NCBI GenBank assembly: GCA_902651635.1
Contig: CACRSC010001923.1
Span: 1,182,780 to 1,246,779 of the forward strand
Direction of reading: 5' to 3'
From: Mastigamoeba balamuthi
Lineage: Eukaryota > Evosea > Mastigamoebida > Mastigamoebidae
Length of the DNA: 64,000 bases
Shown: one piece after another, positions 45,522-56,507 of the stretch
Position numbering within the stretch: the first letter of the stretch is position 1
Layout: every line of letters starts with the position of its first letter
Notes under the pieces: model-generated
Told to the model about the DNA's origin: nothing
What the model saw: only the letters and a program-made list of their open reading frames with translations
Databases searched by the model: none
Position numbers and translations under genes: made by a program

Positions 45522-46327
45522 AGTTCACAACAGCCCAACACCCAAGGTTTTTGCGCTGCTCACCATGTGCTGGCGAGAGCAGAGAGCTGCCTAGCACGGG
45601 CGAGCTCTGGCCACTGAGGAATAACATTTTCTTTTGGTGAATGAAATCCGAGAGGGAAACGAGCAGCAGAGCAAGCCCAGAGGTTACCCAGAGGGTGTTC
45701 ACCACGATAACCCGAAGTGAAAAAACCTACTCTGATTGCACCTCCCTGATGCCAGAGGGTGTTCATCAAGAAAACCGGCCCATCGAAAGACCCGAAACAT
45801 CTTGCATTGAGCTTCACTGGCGAAGAATTCGCTGCCAGTTTTCTCTGTAACCTCTCGGCCCTTCCGGAGAGCATGCTTAAGCAGAGCACATGTCGTGCCT
45901 TTTGTTCCATCAACTAAGTGCGTGTTTGCCTCTGATGGAAAACGCACTCATTTTCCAGTGCTGTGAGCCTGCCTCGTTCCGTGTAGGAATGTTCAGAATG
46001 TGTGACGTGTGCTTTCCCCCTGTGCTGGAAAACGCATCCAACTTCGTTTGGCTTTGCGGGTCAGCCATCAGGCCTGCTACCACTGGCCCATGCGAATAGG
46101 ATAGCACGTCGTAGGCCACGGGCTGTACAGCTCTTGGGAGCGCCCTCCGAGAGAGCAAACAGCTTCTATGACCCAATCTATTGGATGAAGCCACGTCAGA
46201 AATCCCGCGTCCATATTTCGAGACCCTAAAAAGCGCATGACACGGCGGATAGAATCCAATCACAAGTAACTGCACTGCGAGAGCAAGCAACAATAAGACA
46301 GAGGGCCAGCAAGCAGCAGCAGGTGGG
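45522..46327. other. Intergenic, upstream of alcohol dehydrogenase
   Basis: 806 bp. A 14-base phrase (CCAGAGGGTGTTCA) recurs at about 45688 and 45752 with related flanks, and TGGAAAACGCA recurs at about 45936 and 46026. I see no gene. The right part should hold the promoter of the dehydrogenase. Confidence 0.5.
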
Positions 46328-47898
46328 ATGCAGAACTTTGAGTACGCCAACAGCACGCGGCTGGTGTTCGGCAAGGGCTCGATCGCGAAGCTGGCGACGC
46401 TGGTGCCCAAGGACGCCCGCGTGCTGCTCGCCTACGGCCAGGGCTCTGTCAAGCGCAACGGCGTCTACGACCAGGTCGTCGCTGCCGTCAAGCCCACCGC
46501 CGAGTTCTCTGGCATCGAGCCCAACCCCGAATACGAGGTACGCTTTTTGTGGATCGCTGTTCTGGCGTGTTTTGCACATTTGCCGTAAAACTCGGTGTTA
46601 GAACCGCTTGTACCGCGCCTGACGGGCGCATGCAGACGCTGATGAAGGCCGTGGCGCTGTGCAAGGAGCACAAGATCGACTTCATCCTGGCCGTTGGCGG
46701 CGGCTCTGTCGTCGACGGTGCGCGCCCGATTGCACACCTGGTGGAGGGGGGTCCTTCCGCGACGCGAGGCCATGGGCACCACTGTGATTTCCACCCACGG
46801 GGAACGGTGGCGATGACGCTCCTAGGTGGCACAGCATACAGCATCTTAGCATAGGTGATGCGTGGTGGCTATCTTCGCTCGTTTTTCAGTGAATCTAAAC
46901 GACGAAAGAAAGCCGTGCACTCACACGAGACGACTCTGTGGTCAAAGGGATGAAGTTCGTGTCGGCTGCGCTCAACTGGACCAAGACGGCGGACCCCTGG
47001 GACATCGTGGCCGAGTACGGTATTAAGGGCAACGCAGAGTACGAGCCCCACGCGGTCGTGCCCGTTGGCGCCGTCCTGACGCTGCCCGCCACCGGCACCG
47101 AGTCCAACGGAAGCAGCGTCGTCAGCCGCCGCGCTCTGCGCCTCAAGCTGTACTTCAACCATCGCTCCGTGTACCCCCTCTTCAGCGTCCTTGACCCCGA
47201 CATGATCAACTCCCTCCCCGCCCGCCAGGGTACGCCACTGAGTGATACCTGAGTGGTTGACAGTCATTTGATATATCCTGCCGCGCGGCTCAGTGGCAAA
47301 CGGCGTGGTGGACTCGTACGTGCACGTCATGGAGCAGTACAGCGGCAACAACCACCAGAACGGCGTCGGCGACGAGTTCTGCGAGGGTCTGCTGCGCGTC
47401 CTCAGCACCACCGGCCGCGACGTGGCGCTGGCGGCCATCGCGGGCAAGCAGGCGCCCTACGGCCAGCGCGCTGACTTCTGGTGGGCCACCACCAACGCGC
47501 TGAGCGGCATCGTCGGCGTCGGCGTCACGCATTGCTGGGCGAGCCACTACATCGGCCAAGAGCTGACGGCTATGTACGGTCTGGACCACGGGCAGACGCT
47601 GGCGATCGTGATGCCGTCGCTGCTGAGGTTCGAGAAGGAGCAGCGGAGGGAGAAGCTGGCCAGGATGGCCGAGCGCGTGTTCGGCGTGCGCAACGCAGCA
47701 GACATGGCGGAGGAGGCCATTGTGCACACGGAGCGCCTCTTCAACTCGATCGGGGAGCACACGAGGCTGAGCCAGTACGGGATGGACGGCAGGCACTTCG
47801 AGACCATTGCGAGCAGGTTCAGCGAGACCGTTGGAGTGGGTGCCGAGGGCAACATCACGCGCAAGGACGTCCTAGTCATCCTCCAGGCCAGCCTGTGA
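46328..47898 (+). CDS. YqhD/butanol-dehydrogenase-type iron-containing alcohol dehydrogenase
   Basis: NAD(P)H-dependent group III alcohol/aldehyde reductase. Four exons (46328-46537, 46636-46717, 46948-47229, 47294-47898) give a 392-residue protein, the normal length. Motifs: MQNFEYANSTRLVFGKGSIA, VLLAYGQGSVKRNGVYDQV, FSGIEPNPEYE, TLMKAVALCKEHKIDFILAV, GGGSVVDG (dinucleotide binding), GAVLTLPATGTESNGSSVVS and FSVLDPDMINSLPARQ. Metal ligands by comparison with E. coli YqhD are Asp and His in VANGVVDSYVHVMEQY and His in WASHYIGQ and YGLDHGQTLAIV; all four are kept. The closest known relatives are bacterial enzymes and the ADH3-type enzymes of anaerobic amoebae. A bacterial-type enzyme with three spliceosomal introns suggests old lateral transfer and a fermentative role. 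The exon phases join without a frame error. Confidence 0.95.
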
Positions 47899-48402
47899 AT
47901 AAGTGTGGTAGTCAAGGTCTGGTATCGTCCGTTCCCGTGGCAGATGCGTACCCAGCACCAAAGGGCAGCAACGGGGAGCCAGATGCACTCGACTGCGTTG
48001 TGTGGATCTGCGGTAGAAACGCGTCTGCGAAGGATCTTGTGGCCTCCATTAACGGAGCAGTCGGATAATGTAACTGAAAATGGTGGGCCACGCCACTGCG
48101 AATTGGCTGGATGGCCTTCCTGGCCGAGACAGCAGACCAACGAACCCGTCCGACAAACTCCGACTGACCGACGTGACTCTCTTCTGGGCAGAGTACTGTG
48201 GATGGAAACTTCAGTATCGACGGTTTCAGGACTTCCAGAAGATGATGCAGGGAGAGGCACGCTGAAGAGCCCCCAAAGGAAGCACAGTACCCCAAGGGAG
48301 CAGAGCATCCCGAGGAAGCAGTAGAGACTCCCAAGGGAGAAGACTAGGAATAAATGTTCTGTAGCCAGTTTTTGTTGGCCTGCTCTACTGGTAGTTGGAG
48401 TG
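47899..48402. other. Intergenic, convergent 3' ends
   Basis: 504 bp between the dehydrogenase and CDC45, which converge. It includes a repeated AAGAGCCCC/CCCAAGGGA-type purine-rich stretch at about 48263-48345. No gene seen. Confidence 0.5.
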
Positions 48403-50807
48403 TTACGTTGATGTGAGGGCAGCGTGCAAGTATTCGAGGAACTTGCTCAAGTCATCGTGTTGTATCTCGACAACTGCGGCATCGAACCCGTGGTGCGTCA
48501 CCCTCGAATGCGTCGCGCGTGCTGCCCGGTCAAAGTGGAGCGCAAAGATGCTGACATTTGCCGTTAGAGCTTTTGACTTGGAAATGAACAATAAAAAAGA
48601 TGCGGGGCCATGGGAGCGCACTTGGTGTCCTTCTTCGAAAGGTGGTACGGAGAGGCCCCTACGACGACGTAGGATCCGCGGGCGTCGTTGAGCGCGCAGA
48701 CGATGAGCGGCTTCTCGACGTTCCTGCGCATCTCCGCGAGCGCGTCGACCAGGAAGTGCGCGAGCCTCGCGAGTGCGTGCTCGTGGGCGAACCTCGGCAG
48801 CAGCGCGCTCTCGCTGATGATGGCGTACCTGAACGGCCCGCTCATCGTGATCGACCGCGACGTGATGATGGCCACTGCCTGCGCGACGACGTCCTCCTGC
48901 GCCCGCACGGCGCCCTCGACGCCCCGCATCAGCGCGTCGACGTGCCTGCGGTCGCCCGAGAGCGCGTTGTACGCAGACCAGAAGCACGCGCTGCGCTCGC
49001 CCCCGCACGAGTCCTCGAGCAGCGCGCTGACCGCGTGGACGACGTCGGCGGAGCTCAGGCGTGCGCGCGAGCCGTACTCGCGGCTGAACGAGGGCCCGAA
49101 GAGGCCCTCGAGGCCGAAGCGCGGGCCCCAGTCCGAGAGGAGGTGCGGCAGGCGCTGCTTGAGCTCCACGTCCATCGCCGCGTAGGCCGAGCGGCCCTGC
49201 GTGAGCGGGACGCCCATCTTGGCGAGCAGCACCTCCAGCTGCTGGCGCCCGTTCTGCCGCCAGATGCCGAGCTTGGCCGCGACGTTGGGCGAGTGGTACA
49301 GGCTGTCGTACAGCGTCCAGTGCTTCAGCAGCGTCAGCGAGAAGCTGCAGCGGTTTCGTTTGCGGTGGGGTCAGTCGGCAGTCAGACAGCATCCCCAAGG
49401 CGAAGCCAACACTCAGCCAGCGCCTCTGCTCGAGGTCCCGCAAGGGCCGAGGGAACTGAGACCGCCACCCCCGAACAGCCAGCTTGCCAATGACAGTCCT
49501 TCCCTCGCGCACACGCAGCCAAGCCGCATGGAGCATCTGTGCGCGCAACGCAGGTCTCCGAGGTCGACACGAGCCCACGTCTTGCTCCGAGGCCTCGGGG
49601 GGTGACCTCTGGCAACACGCCATCCATCCAGCTCACGCTTCCCACTGCCCCAGTCCCCCTCGGTGTGCGGGCGGGCGGGGCGCACTCGTTGCTGTATGTG
49701 ATGGCGGGCCGCGTGGCCGTGGGGTCGCCCTCGTCAAAGACCACGTCGACGCCGACCTCCGTGCGGAACAGCTTGACCTCTGCGAGCGAACCGAGCCCAC
49801 TCGGTGAGCCGAGAGAGCACAGCAACGCAGGGTACGCAGGGAACGAGGGGAACAAGGGGAAGAAGGGGAACAAGGGGAACAAAAGGGGACAGGGGATACA
49901 AGGGAGACGTGGGCTTTGCGGACGGACCCCTCTTGAACGTCTCCTCGTCGATGCGCCTGTCGAGGTACTGGTACGTCGTCCCCACGATGGCCCACCAGAT
50001 GGACGCCGCGTCCCTCTCGCGTCCGCACGCCGCTGCGAGGCGCAGGGCCGTCCGTGCCGCGCTCTCTGCGTACCACACGCCCCGCGACCGCTTGGGCCGC
50101 TTGGTCGCAGGCTCCGGTTCCGACTCCGCTTCCGCGTCGCTCTCGCCGCCTGCTGGCGTCGCGGGCGTGTCTGGCGCCGGGTCGCGGGCCTCGTCGTCGT
50201 CGCAGGGGGAGCCCAGGATGATGACGCGGTTGTCGTCGGCGACGTTGTCGGCGTCGAGCGGGCGGCGGCTGTCGAGCACGTAGCACACGGCGCCCTCGGG
50301 CAGGCTCGGCAGCGTCTCGCTCAGGGGCGCCCCGCCCCCGCAGTTGATCATCACTACGCTCTTGACCTGCGCGAGGGAGAGCGGAGAGCGCCCACGGGCC
50401 CCGTCGTGCGTCGAGAGCGTCGCGCGTGCTCAGTTATTAATTTTGCGCGCAGGCATTTCCCGGAATCGCGGAAACCGACGGGCGCGCACGGGGTTCGGGG
50501 ACTGGCTGACGTCCTGGTCGGCCAGCGCCAGGTCCTCCTTCACGAAGACGGGCCGGATGCGGTAGCTGACCTCGTCGATCTGCAGCAGCGACTGCAGAAG
50601 CGGTAGAGAGAGCCGGTGTGACGCGCTGGTGAAAAAGGGTGCAAAAAAAGGGCGGGAAAAGCGGACGGTGAGGATGCGGAGGCAGCAGAGCGAGTCGGCG
50701 TCGGCGGCGCAGATGACGAGGAGGGTGCCGCTGCCGAAGCCGGTGGCGCTGGACGCCTGCTTCAGCAGACGGTACACGTCGTCGAACCGCGAGAGGGGCA
50801 CAATCAT
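48403..50807 (-). CDS. CDC45: DNA replication initiation factor CDC45
   Basis: Component of the CMG replicative helicase. N-terminal exon (ATG at 50807): MIVPLSRFDDVYRLLKQASS and GTLLVICAADADSLCCLRIL, the DHH-type V-A-x-D-x-D-A/S-L-C motif. Later exons give VVMINCGGGAPLSETLPSL, VCYVLDSRRPLDADNVADDN, an acidic segment, TKRPKRSRGVWYAESAARTA, ASIWWAIVGTTYQYLDRRID and WTLYDSLYHSP-type sequence near 49300-49330. The C-terminal exons read KMGVPLTQGRSAYAAMDVEL, RLSSADVVHAVSALLEDSCG, SRSITMSGPFRYAIISESAL and KPLIVCALNDARGSYVVVGA, and the last exon ends GFDAAVVEIQHDDLSKFLEY before the stop at 48403. This follows human CDC45 from end to end. An intron at about 49790-49920 carries a GGGAACAAG-type tandem purine repeat (plus strand). 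Splice sites are only approximate. Confidence 0.9.
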
Positions 50808-51424
50808 ATCGCGGAGATTCTCGCTCTGGGTGGATCTCGAGCTGATTCCTGGAGGAGCAGATATCGCCCGTGCAACGTCACGATCCACCGAGATTTCGGA
50901 ATTTGACCCCCCCCCCCCCCCTTCCCCCCCTCCTTCCCTCGCTTGGCCTACTTGCACGTACAATGACGGATATGAAGGAGTAACGAATGGCGAGTTCATT
51001 ACAGAGGATTATGAAACCCATTCTTACATCCGGGCAACGCAGCTGCTGCAGGCCATGTCTGCGCACCATAAAGTGAGTCGCACACATTGCACAACGGCTG
51101 GATAAAACAGGCATAATCTGCCTCTCGACTGAGCTGAATATTGCGCTTATGGAGAACACACTCACATCCCTTGCTCAGCGAGTGTGAGTGTGGGAATAAC
51201 AACTCCATGTTCGCGAGGGCAGTGAGCAGAGAGACCCGTTTGGAGAACCCCTGAGCGGTGTCTGCAGACGTTGCAGTGTAACTATGTTAATCTGTGCACC
51301 ATCACATAGATCCCCTCCACTTTGTCTCAAAGTGCAATTTGTGTGCAGCACAGCCTCTCTCCTGATTCTGGAGCGCCTGACCCAGCATCCCCATTAGTCG
51401 CAGCCCCCAGTACCGCCATCGCGC
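50808..51424. promoter_or_regulatory. Divergent intergenic region with a poly-C/T tract
   Basis: 617 bp between the CDC45 start and the start of the polycystin-like gene. A C homopolymer followed by C/T blocks runs from about 50907 to 50941. No coding feature. It should contain both promoters. Confidence 0.5.
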
Positions 51425-53009
51425 ATGGCGTCCCGGTTATCGGAGAGCTGGCTGGTAGCGTTCTGCGCCCTGCTGGCCTTCACGGGGTCGTCCACTGCGG
51501 CAGCCCAGAGAACAGTTGTCCGTTCCGGGGGCTGCAACGCGAGTGGGTGCAGTACAGCGGGCAACGCGACGCTCGCGCACGTCCTTGACCGCGTCCGCGT
51601 CGGCCCGTTCGTGCTCCCAGCGCGCACGAGCATGGAGCTCCACGTGTGGCCGTTGGCCAGTGGCTCCGAGCTCGACGTGCGGCAGCTCTCGGTCTGGTGG
51701 ACCAACGCTGCCGACGAGCACGCAGAGCTCAGCGCCGTGGCCAACAGCAGCTTGCTGGTGCCACAGGGCCACAGCCCCAACATCACGTTCGTCGTCGAGA
51801 GGGCCAGCGCGTTCTGGATACTGCTCGTCCACGGCCCGGCTCCCGCGTCGACGAGCGGCAACGCGACGGCGCTCAGGCTGCGGTGGAGAATAAGGTCGCT
51901 CGAGGCCCCCAACTGCCTCTGCTCCATCGGCGGCGTCGTCTCGCTGGCCATGGTCGCAGCCACCTTCGTTGCCGGGATCGCCCTCTGGGTTGCCTTCGCC
52001 TTCGCTATCGACAGGCACGCGAATGGCCTCGCGTGTGTTGTCCAATTCTGAATTAGAGCCGAACGACAGAGACGAGCAGGAGGCCAGACAGTCAAACTGG
52101 GAGCTTTTCATGTTCGCCGAGGTGGGCTGCAGGATGCAGGGGGTCCGCGAGGCGCACCCCAGAGGCGCCGGGCCCCTGAGGCGCGTCCTGCGCAAGCCCA
52201 AGATCACTGTGCTGCGCGCCGTGCTCTGCGACCACGACGTCATGTGGATCTTCTCGCCCGAGCCCGGGGAGACCATCCCCGTGGGGCATCGCATCGCAGC
52301 GACCGTCGCCAACCACATGTTCCAGTTCATGGTCTACGCGCTCGTCATGCTGTACAGACAGGAGCTCGGCGACATCATCGTCATCGAGCCCAGTCAGCTC
52401 GCGGGCCTCGAGCTCAACCACATCATCGTGGCGTCGCTGCTCATCAACGTGTCGAGCTTCGCGTTCAACCTCGTCTACAAGGTGATCTTCCGGTGGGCCT
52501 GGAGGCCCAGCCGCAAGGCCACCGCGTGCCACGTCGTCGCGGGCGTCGCGTCGGCGCTGTTCCTGCTGGCGTTCACGCTGTTCAACACGACGATCTTCTT
52601 CTGGGTGCTGTACAAGGCCACGTGCTCGCGCATACTGAGCAGGTTCGTCATCCCGTTCGCCGTGTTCATGTCCGTGTGGCTCGCTGTGGTCTGCCCTGCG
52701 CTGTCCCTCGCTCTGTACTTCGCGTCGGCGCGGTGGGGCAGGTGTCAGGACTACACGAGCAGCGAGGGGCCCCGCGAGCAACCCGCGTGCTGTGGAAGTG
52801 CGAACGCATCACCGCCGGTGGAGGAGGATAGAAGCGCCGAGGGGGCAGGCTGCGCGGCGGCGGGATCGGAATCCCCGCAGTCCCCGAGCTCGCTGCCCCG
52901 ATCGGGGTCGACTAGCTGTGCTTCGCCGGCTGTGCCCGTACCCAGTCGTGCAGAGCAAATTCTGCTTTCGGTATCGGCAACGTCCCTACTTGGCAAACAA
53001 CGAAGCTGA
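51425..53009 (+). CDS. Signal-peptide multi-TM protein, polycystin-1-like (tentative)
   Basis: Begins MASRLSESWLVAFCALLAFT (signal peptide), then a 140-residue extracellular part with several N-x-S/T sites (NASG, NATL, NSSL, NITF, NATA) and a TM helix VVSLAMVAATFVAGIALWVA. That frame stops at 52049-52051. A second overlapping frame continues from about 52022 with SNSELEPNDRDEQEARQSNW, LRAVLCDHDVMWIFSP, TM helices RIAATVANHMFQFMVYALVM, IIVASLLINVSSFAFNLVYK, GVASALFLLAFTLFNTTIFF and IPFAVFMSVWLAVVCPALSL, and a Ser/Pro-rich cytosolic tail, ending at 53007-53009. The spacing resembles the GPS-TM1-TM2/3 region of polycystin-1 proteins without a PLAT domain. How the two frames join (tiny intron, frameshift or two genes) is unresolved. 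Function unknown beyond a membrane receptor-like protein. Confidence 0.6.
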
Positions 53010-53535
53010 ACTGAAGAATCTGTCCTTGAGACTCGAAGTGGGTCAGCACACAATACAGCAGGATGCAACGAGGGAGGTCTTTCAAACAGCCTCGCGCTCG
53101 CGCCAGAGCACCAGTTTCGCCTCCATATCATCTTGAGCGTGTTCGAAGTGCCGGACTGGTCCTCGTCACGCAGAAATTTTCACTGAAGCCCCAGGGGGTT
53201 CGTTTCGCTTATCACTGCATTCTCTGTTCGCTGGGCCGGTGAACTGTAGTGCTCCAAGGTAAAGTGTACCAGGGAGTTCTGGACGGCTTCTATCCAGTGT
53301 AACTTCACGGGGCTGCTTCGAATGCGTTGGGATAGCAAATTTTGGAATTGAGTATGTATGGGAAGAAAAAAGTTGCGCGCCCATGTATGAGTGATTGGGT
53401 GGGGGGCCTTGATGAAACAGCTCTCGCATCACCGCTTCTGTGCTATTACTTTAATCAGTGCAGGCGGCAACACCGAGTCGTGGAATGAAACCCGAGAATG
53501 ACAAGTTGAACGTTGTTTTCAGTACTGAGCCTCAT
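53010..53535. other. Intergenic, convergent 3' ends
   Basis: 526 bp between the polycystin-like gene and the second Cys-rich gene. Relatively AT-rich; no gene or repeat recognised. Confidence 0.5.
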
Positions 53536-54153
53536 TCACAGTGGGAGGATACCGCACCAACCGGTGAAGATCTTATCTTTTTTAAGACCGAATTCCGAAA
53601 AGAGGCACTCCCCACACTCGCAGTCCCCATCTCCCACGCATGTCTGGCCTCTGCTACATTTGTTGGGGCACCACAGCCCGCAGTCAGTGTCCGACTCGTG
53701 CTTGTCCTGCACGTCATTGAAGCAGCTCTCTCTGATGACCGCACACTCGTTGGTGTGGTTGGCGTGGCTGATCCAGTTGACCCAGTCGCAGTCGTCCTTG
53801 GTCAGGCAGCGCCTGTCGCCCAGGCGGCACCCCAGCCGCTTGTTGTCCGTGGTCAGGCCCGGGTCGCACTCGGCGGTGTGCTGGCAGCTGTCCCAGCGCT
53901 TGGCTGAGCCGCCGCGGTGGCCCGGGGCGATGCACTCGCAGTTGCGGGGCTCGGGGGCCTTCTCGATCCAGTTGACCCAGTCGCAGTCGTCCATCGTCAG
54001 GCAGCGCCTGTCGCCCACGTGGCAGCACACGGGCTTCCCCTGCACCGGCGTCGGGTCGCAGTCCGCAGTCGACGAGCAACCGCCCCAGTGCGGGACGAGG
54101 CCGAAGCAGAGCCCAACAACAGAGAAGAGAAGAAGAGCAGCCGCTCCAGTCAT
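53536..54153 (-). CDS. Secreted Cys-rich repeat protein, copy 2 (intact)
   Basis: Single-exon 205-residue protein. MTGAAALLLFSVVGLCFGLV is a clear signal peptide. Repeat 1 is WGGCSSTADCDPTPVQGKP, CCHVGDRRCLTMDDCDWVNW; repeat 2 is CQHTAECDPGLTTDNKRLGC, RLGDRRCLTKDDCDWVNWIS. They are separated by IEKAPEPRNCECIAPGHRGG. A third Cys-rich block with different spacing follows: NECAVIRESCFNDVQD, ESDTDCGLWCPNKCSRGQTC and VGDGDCECGECLFSEFG. The last block resembles the Cys pattern after A-C-x-D-x-x-x-N-G-x-E-T-D-V-D-C-G-G in other protist surface proteins. The 24+ cysteines predict a disulfide-rich secreted protein. No enzyme motif is visible. A 152-bp part of repeat 1 is almost identical in DNA to copy 1, 28.5 kb away. 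Confidence 0.85.
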   Translation of the reverse strand: MTGAAALLLFSVVGLCFGLVPHWGGCSSTADCDPTPVQGKPVCCHVGDRRCLTMDDCDWVNWIEKAPEPRNCECIAPGHRGGSAKRWDSCQHTAECDPGLTTDNKRLGCRLGDRRCLTKDDCDWVNWISHANHTNECAVIRESCFNDVQDKHESDTDCGLWCPNKCSRGQTCVGDGDCECGECLFSEFGLKKDKIFTGWCGILPL

Positions 54154-55310
54154 CTCTGCTCGAACGGAAGCCGTTGTAAGGATTTTAGCAAACTGAAATT
54201 TGGCGCAGGGATGAGGCAAGCTCTCGGGGATAATCTTCCTGGTGTTGTGCCGAGTTTCAATCAGTGTTGTCAACAATAGCGAAAAGCGCTATCGATAGCG
54301 GTGCGGGTCCCAAGGCAGCACTATCTTGGCAATCGATAGATAGATAGTGACATCAGAGATATCCGTGACAATCTGGTTATTTTCCGAGCTGATCAGGTCA
54401 CTGAAGCAGTTATTCAACCAAACCCATTGGTGGACTCTTCACTTCCCTCATAGTATTGTGGCTTGTTCCGGTCTCAGCACATTAGCGAGTGAGAGAGTCA
54501 TCCCAATCAACAACAATTGTGCGGGACAATAAAGACCACCACCCTAATTCACTATTGGACAATATCCGATCCCTCTATCGGCAATTACAATAGACTAGAC
54601 TATCTAATGTCCGGTCCACTAAAAGAGCCAACTGGGAAAAACAGGACCACCAAAAGCATGCGGCTGACGTGGCGGGGGTGAATCAAGAATAGAGCAACGG
54701 AGAGATGGCAGGCTGTGTTGGGCTGCTGCTGGTGCACTTGTGTTGATCACTGCAGCAGCAGGAGCAGCAGGGGTAGCAGGGGGGGGGAGGGTCAGCGGCA
54801 GGAGCGGGAGTTGCACACTGGAAGAGTGTGATGATCGGGGGGCAGGTGAACGACAAGCTGGAGAACGTGAATGCGAGCTGTGGGATCATGGCAACGAGCT
54901 GTGAGAGTGTGAGGAAGCACAGTGGGAACTCGAGCTTGAATGAGTGCCTGTGTAGGCAGCGGCACACCATGAAGTCGTGACATTCAATGCATGTCACGTG
55001 TGAGCCATCATACTTGGATCGGCGTTGCCTGCTGTAGGCTCGCGGGAGTCACGGGTCGGTGACCGCTGGACGAGCGCCTGAAGACGCGGCGCCGGGCACG
55101 TACGCCCCAGCACGACTCGACCGGCGACCACGAGCCAGGGGCAAGAAGCACCAGTTGCAGCTACATCCCAGGTGGCGGCCGTCGTGCGCCGGAGCGCGCG
55201 GCACCCCGGCAGGCGTGCAGAGCGCAGAGCGTCCACAAGCGGCAAGGGCGCACGTGTGTGCCCCCGCAGTTCTATTGCAACGCTGATAGGGGACGTGGGG
55301 AGGGGCGGGG
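54154..55310. other. Intergenic, partly AT-rich
   Basis: Contains a cluster of ATCGATAG-type motifs at 54289-54345, including the palindrome CTATCGATAG and a tandem GATA run. A second half (54700-55000) is open in several frames with Cys- or Ala-rich low-complexity translations, which I do not accept as a gene. GC returns to the local average after about 55000. Confidence 0.5.
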
Positions 55311-56372
55311 CTATGACGACTGCGCGAGCTGCGCGAGCTGCGCGAGCTGCGACGCGGCCTCGGTGGCCTTGTCGGCGAGCAGCCGCAGCGTCCTGGCGTC
55401 GCCCTGCTCGGCGGCCCTGCGCTCTGCGAGCGCCACGAGCGACCGGACGGCCCCCGCGAGCCTCTCCGCGTTGGCCGCCAGCGCCGCGCGGTCCTGCGGC
55501 GGGTACACGCAGCACGCCGTCTCGTCGACCAGCGCCGCCACGCGCTCCGCCCCCGCGGCCGCCCCGTCGAGCCACTCCACGTCATCCGCGACCCCCGCGG
55601 CGACGCCCGCGCACTTGCGGACGGCCATCACGGCGACCTTGATCGCCGTCGCCACCGCCGGCCGCACCTCGAGCTGCTCCGCCGTCATGCCCTCCTCGTC
55701 CGCGTCGCTGCCGTCGCCGTCGCCGTCTGCGAGCAGCGCCACGTCGTTGAGCTCGTCGAGGGCGTCGCGCATCGACGGGAGCCACTGCGTCATGGCCGCA
55801 GAGGCCGCGGCGCCGTTGTCGAGCGAGAGGCCGGCCAGCGACCGCGCGTACTGCCAGACGACGCCGAGCAGCGGGGCGACCTCGCGGCGCTCGCGGCGCT
55901 GGTGGGCGAGCCACCGCGCGAGCTCCGCCGTCGCCTCGACGGTCGAGACGGCCGCAGTGCGGACGCGCGCGCGCAGCGGGGCGCACGAGCGCGCGCACGC
56001 CGCCGACGCCAGCACCGCCGCCGACGTCAGCGCCGCGCCCAGGCTGCGCGCGGCGGGCGCGCACTCCTCGGGGTCCTCGGGCGGGCCGCGGAAGGCGATC
56101 GTGACTGCGAGAGGGGGGAGAGAGGGGGTGGGAGGGGGGAAATGTACGCAGGGCTGTGTGAGTGGGAGTGGGAGTGGAGTGGAAGGTGGGAGTGGTGTGG
56201 AAGACTGCGGACAGAGGGTGGACGCGTTGACGACGGCGTCGAAGGCGGAGACGAGGGAGGCGGCGTCGGGGGCGGGGGCGGCGGGGTCCGACGGGGGGTC
56301 GGTGACGATGGGGAGGATCGTCTCGTGGAGGTCCACGATGAAGCGCTCGAGGACCTCGATGGACGCGGACAT
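55311..56372 (-). CDS. CCNDBP1/GCIP-like helical protein
   Basis: Begins MSASIEVLERFIVDLHETIL (an in-frame ATG at 56426 would add MADSLCEIFSLRSQFPLA). A short Pro-rich stretch at about 56110-56215 is probably an intron (acceptor CTCGCAG just before TCACGATCG). The all-helical body contains AVSTVEATAELARWLAHQRR, GVVWQYARSLAGLSLDNGAA, MTQWLPSMRDALDELNDVAL, an acidic loop GDGDGSDADEEGMTAEQLEV, VATAIKVAVMAVRKCAGVAA and AALVDETACCVYPPQDRAAL. The order, with V-W-x-x-x-x-x-L-x-x-x-x-x-D-N at the start of one helix, an acidic loop, and V-D-x-x-x-x-x-x-Y-P-P, follows human CCNDBP1 (GCIP), a cyclin D-binding protein. The role here is unknown. It ends in QLAQLAQLAQSS from a 9-bp repeat, stop at 55311. 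Confidence 0.75.
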   Translation of the reverse strand: MSASIEVLERFIVDLHETILPIVTDPPSDPAAPAPDAASLVSAFDAVVNASTLCPQSSTPLPPSTPLPLPLTQPCVHFPPPTPSLPPLAVTIAFRGPPEDPEECAPAARSLGAALTSAAVLASAACARSCAPLRARVRTAAVSTVEATAELARWLAHQRRERREVAPLLGVVWQYARSLAGLSLDNGAAASAAMTQWLPSMRDALDELNDVALLADGDGDGSDADEEGMTAEQLEVRPAVATAIKVAVMAVRKCAGVAAGVADDVEWLDGAAAGAERVAALVDETACCVYPPQDRAALAANAERLAGAVRSLVALAERRAAEQGDARTLRLLADKATEAASQLAQLAQLAQSS

Positions 56373-56507
56373 GGCGAGCGGGAATTGGCTACGCAGAGAG
56401 AAGATCTCACACAGAGAATCTGCCATTGGTGTTGTTGATGTAATTTCGTGGGACAGGGAAAGAGGCCTCTTTCAGGTTGCTCACGGCTGATTTCTTTTTT
56501 CGTAAAA

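Noticed and set aside
49804-49910. Collagen-like Gly-Asn-Lys repeat protein
   Set aside because: It is the plus-strand translation of a purine tandem repeat in a CDC45 intron.
54619-54997. Small Cys/Pro-rich minus-strand frame
   Set aside because: Composition is explained by GCAGCAG-type repeats on the opposite strand; no signal or conserved motif to support a gene.
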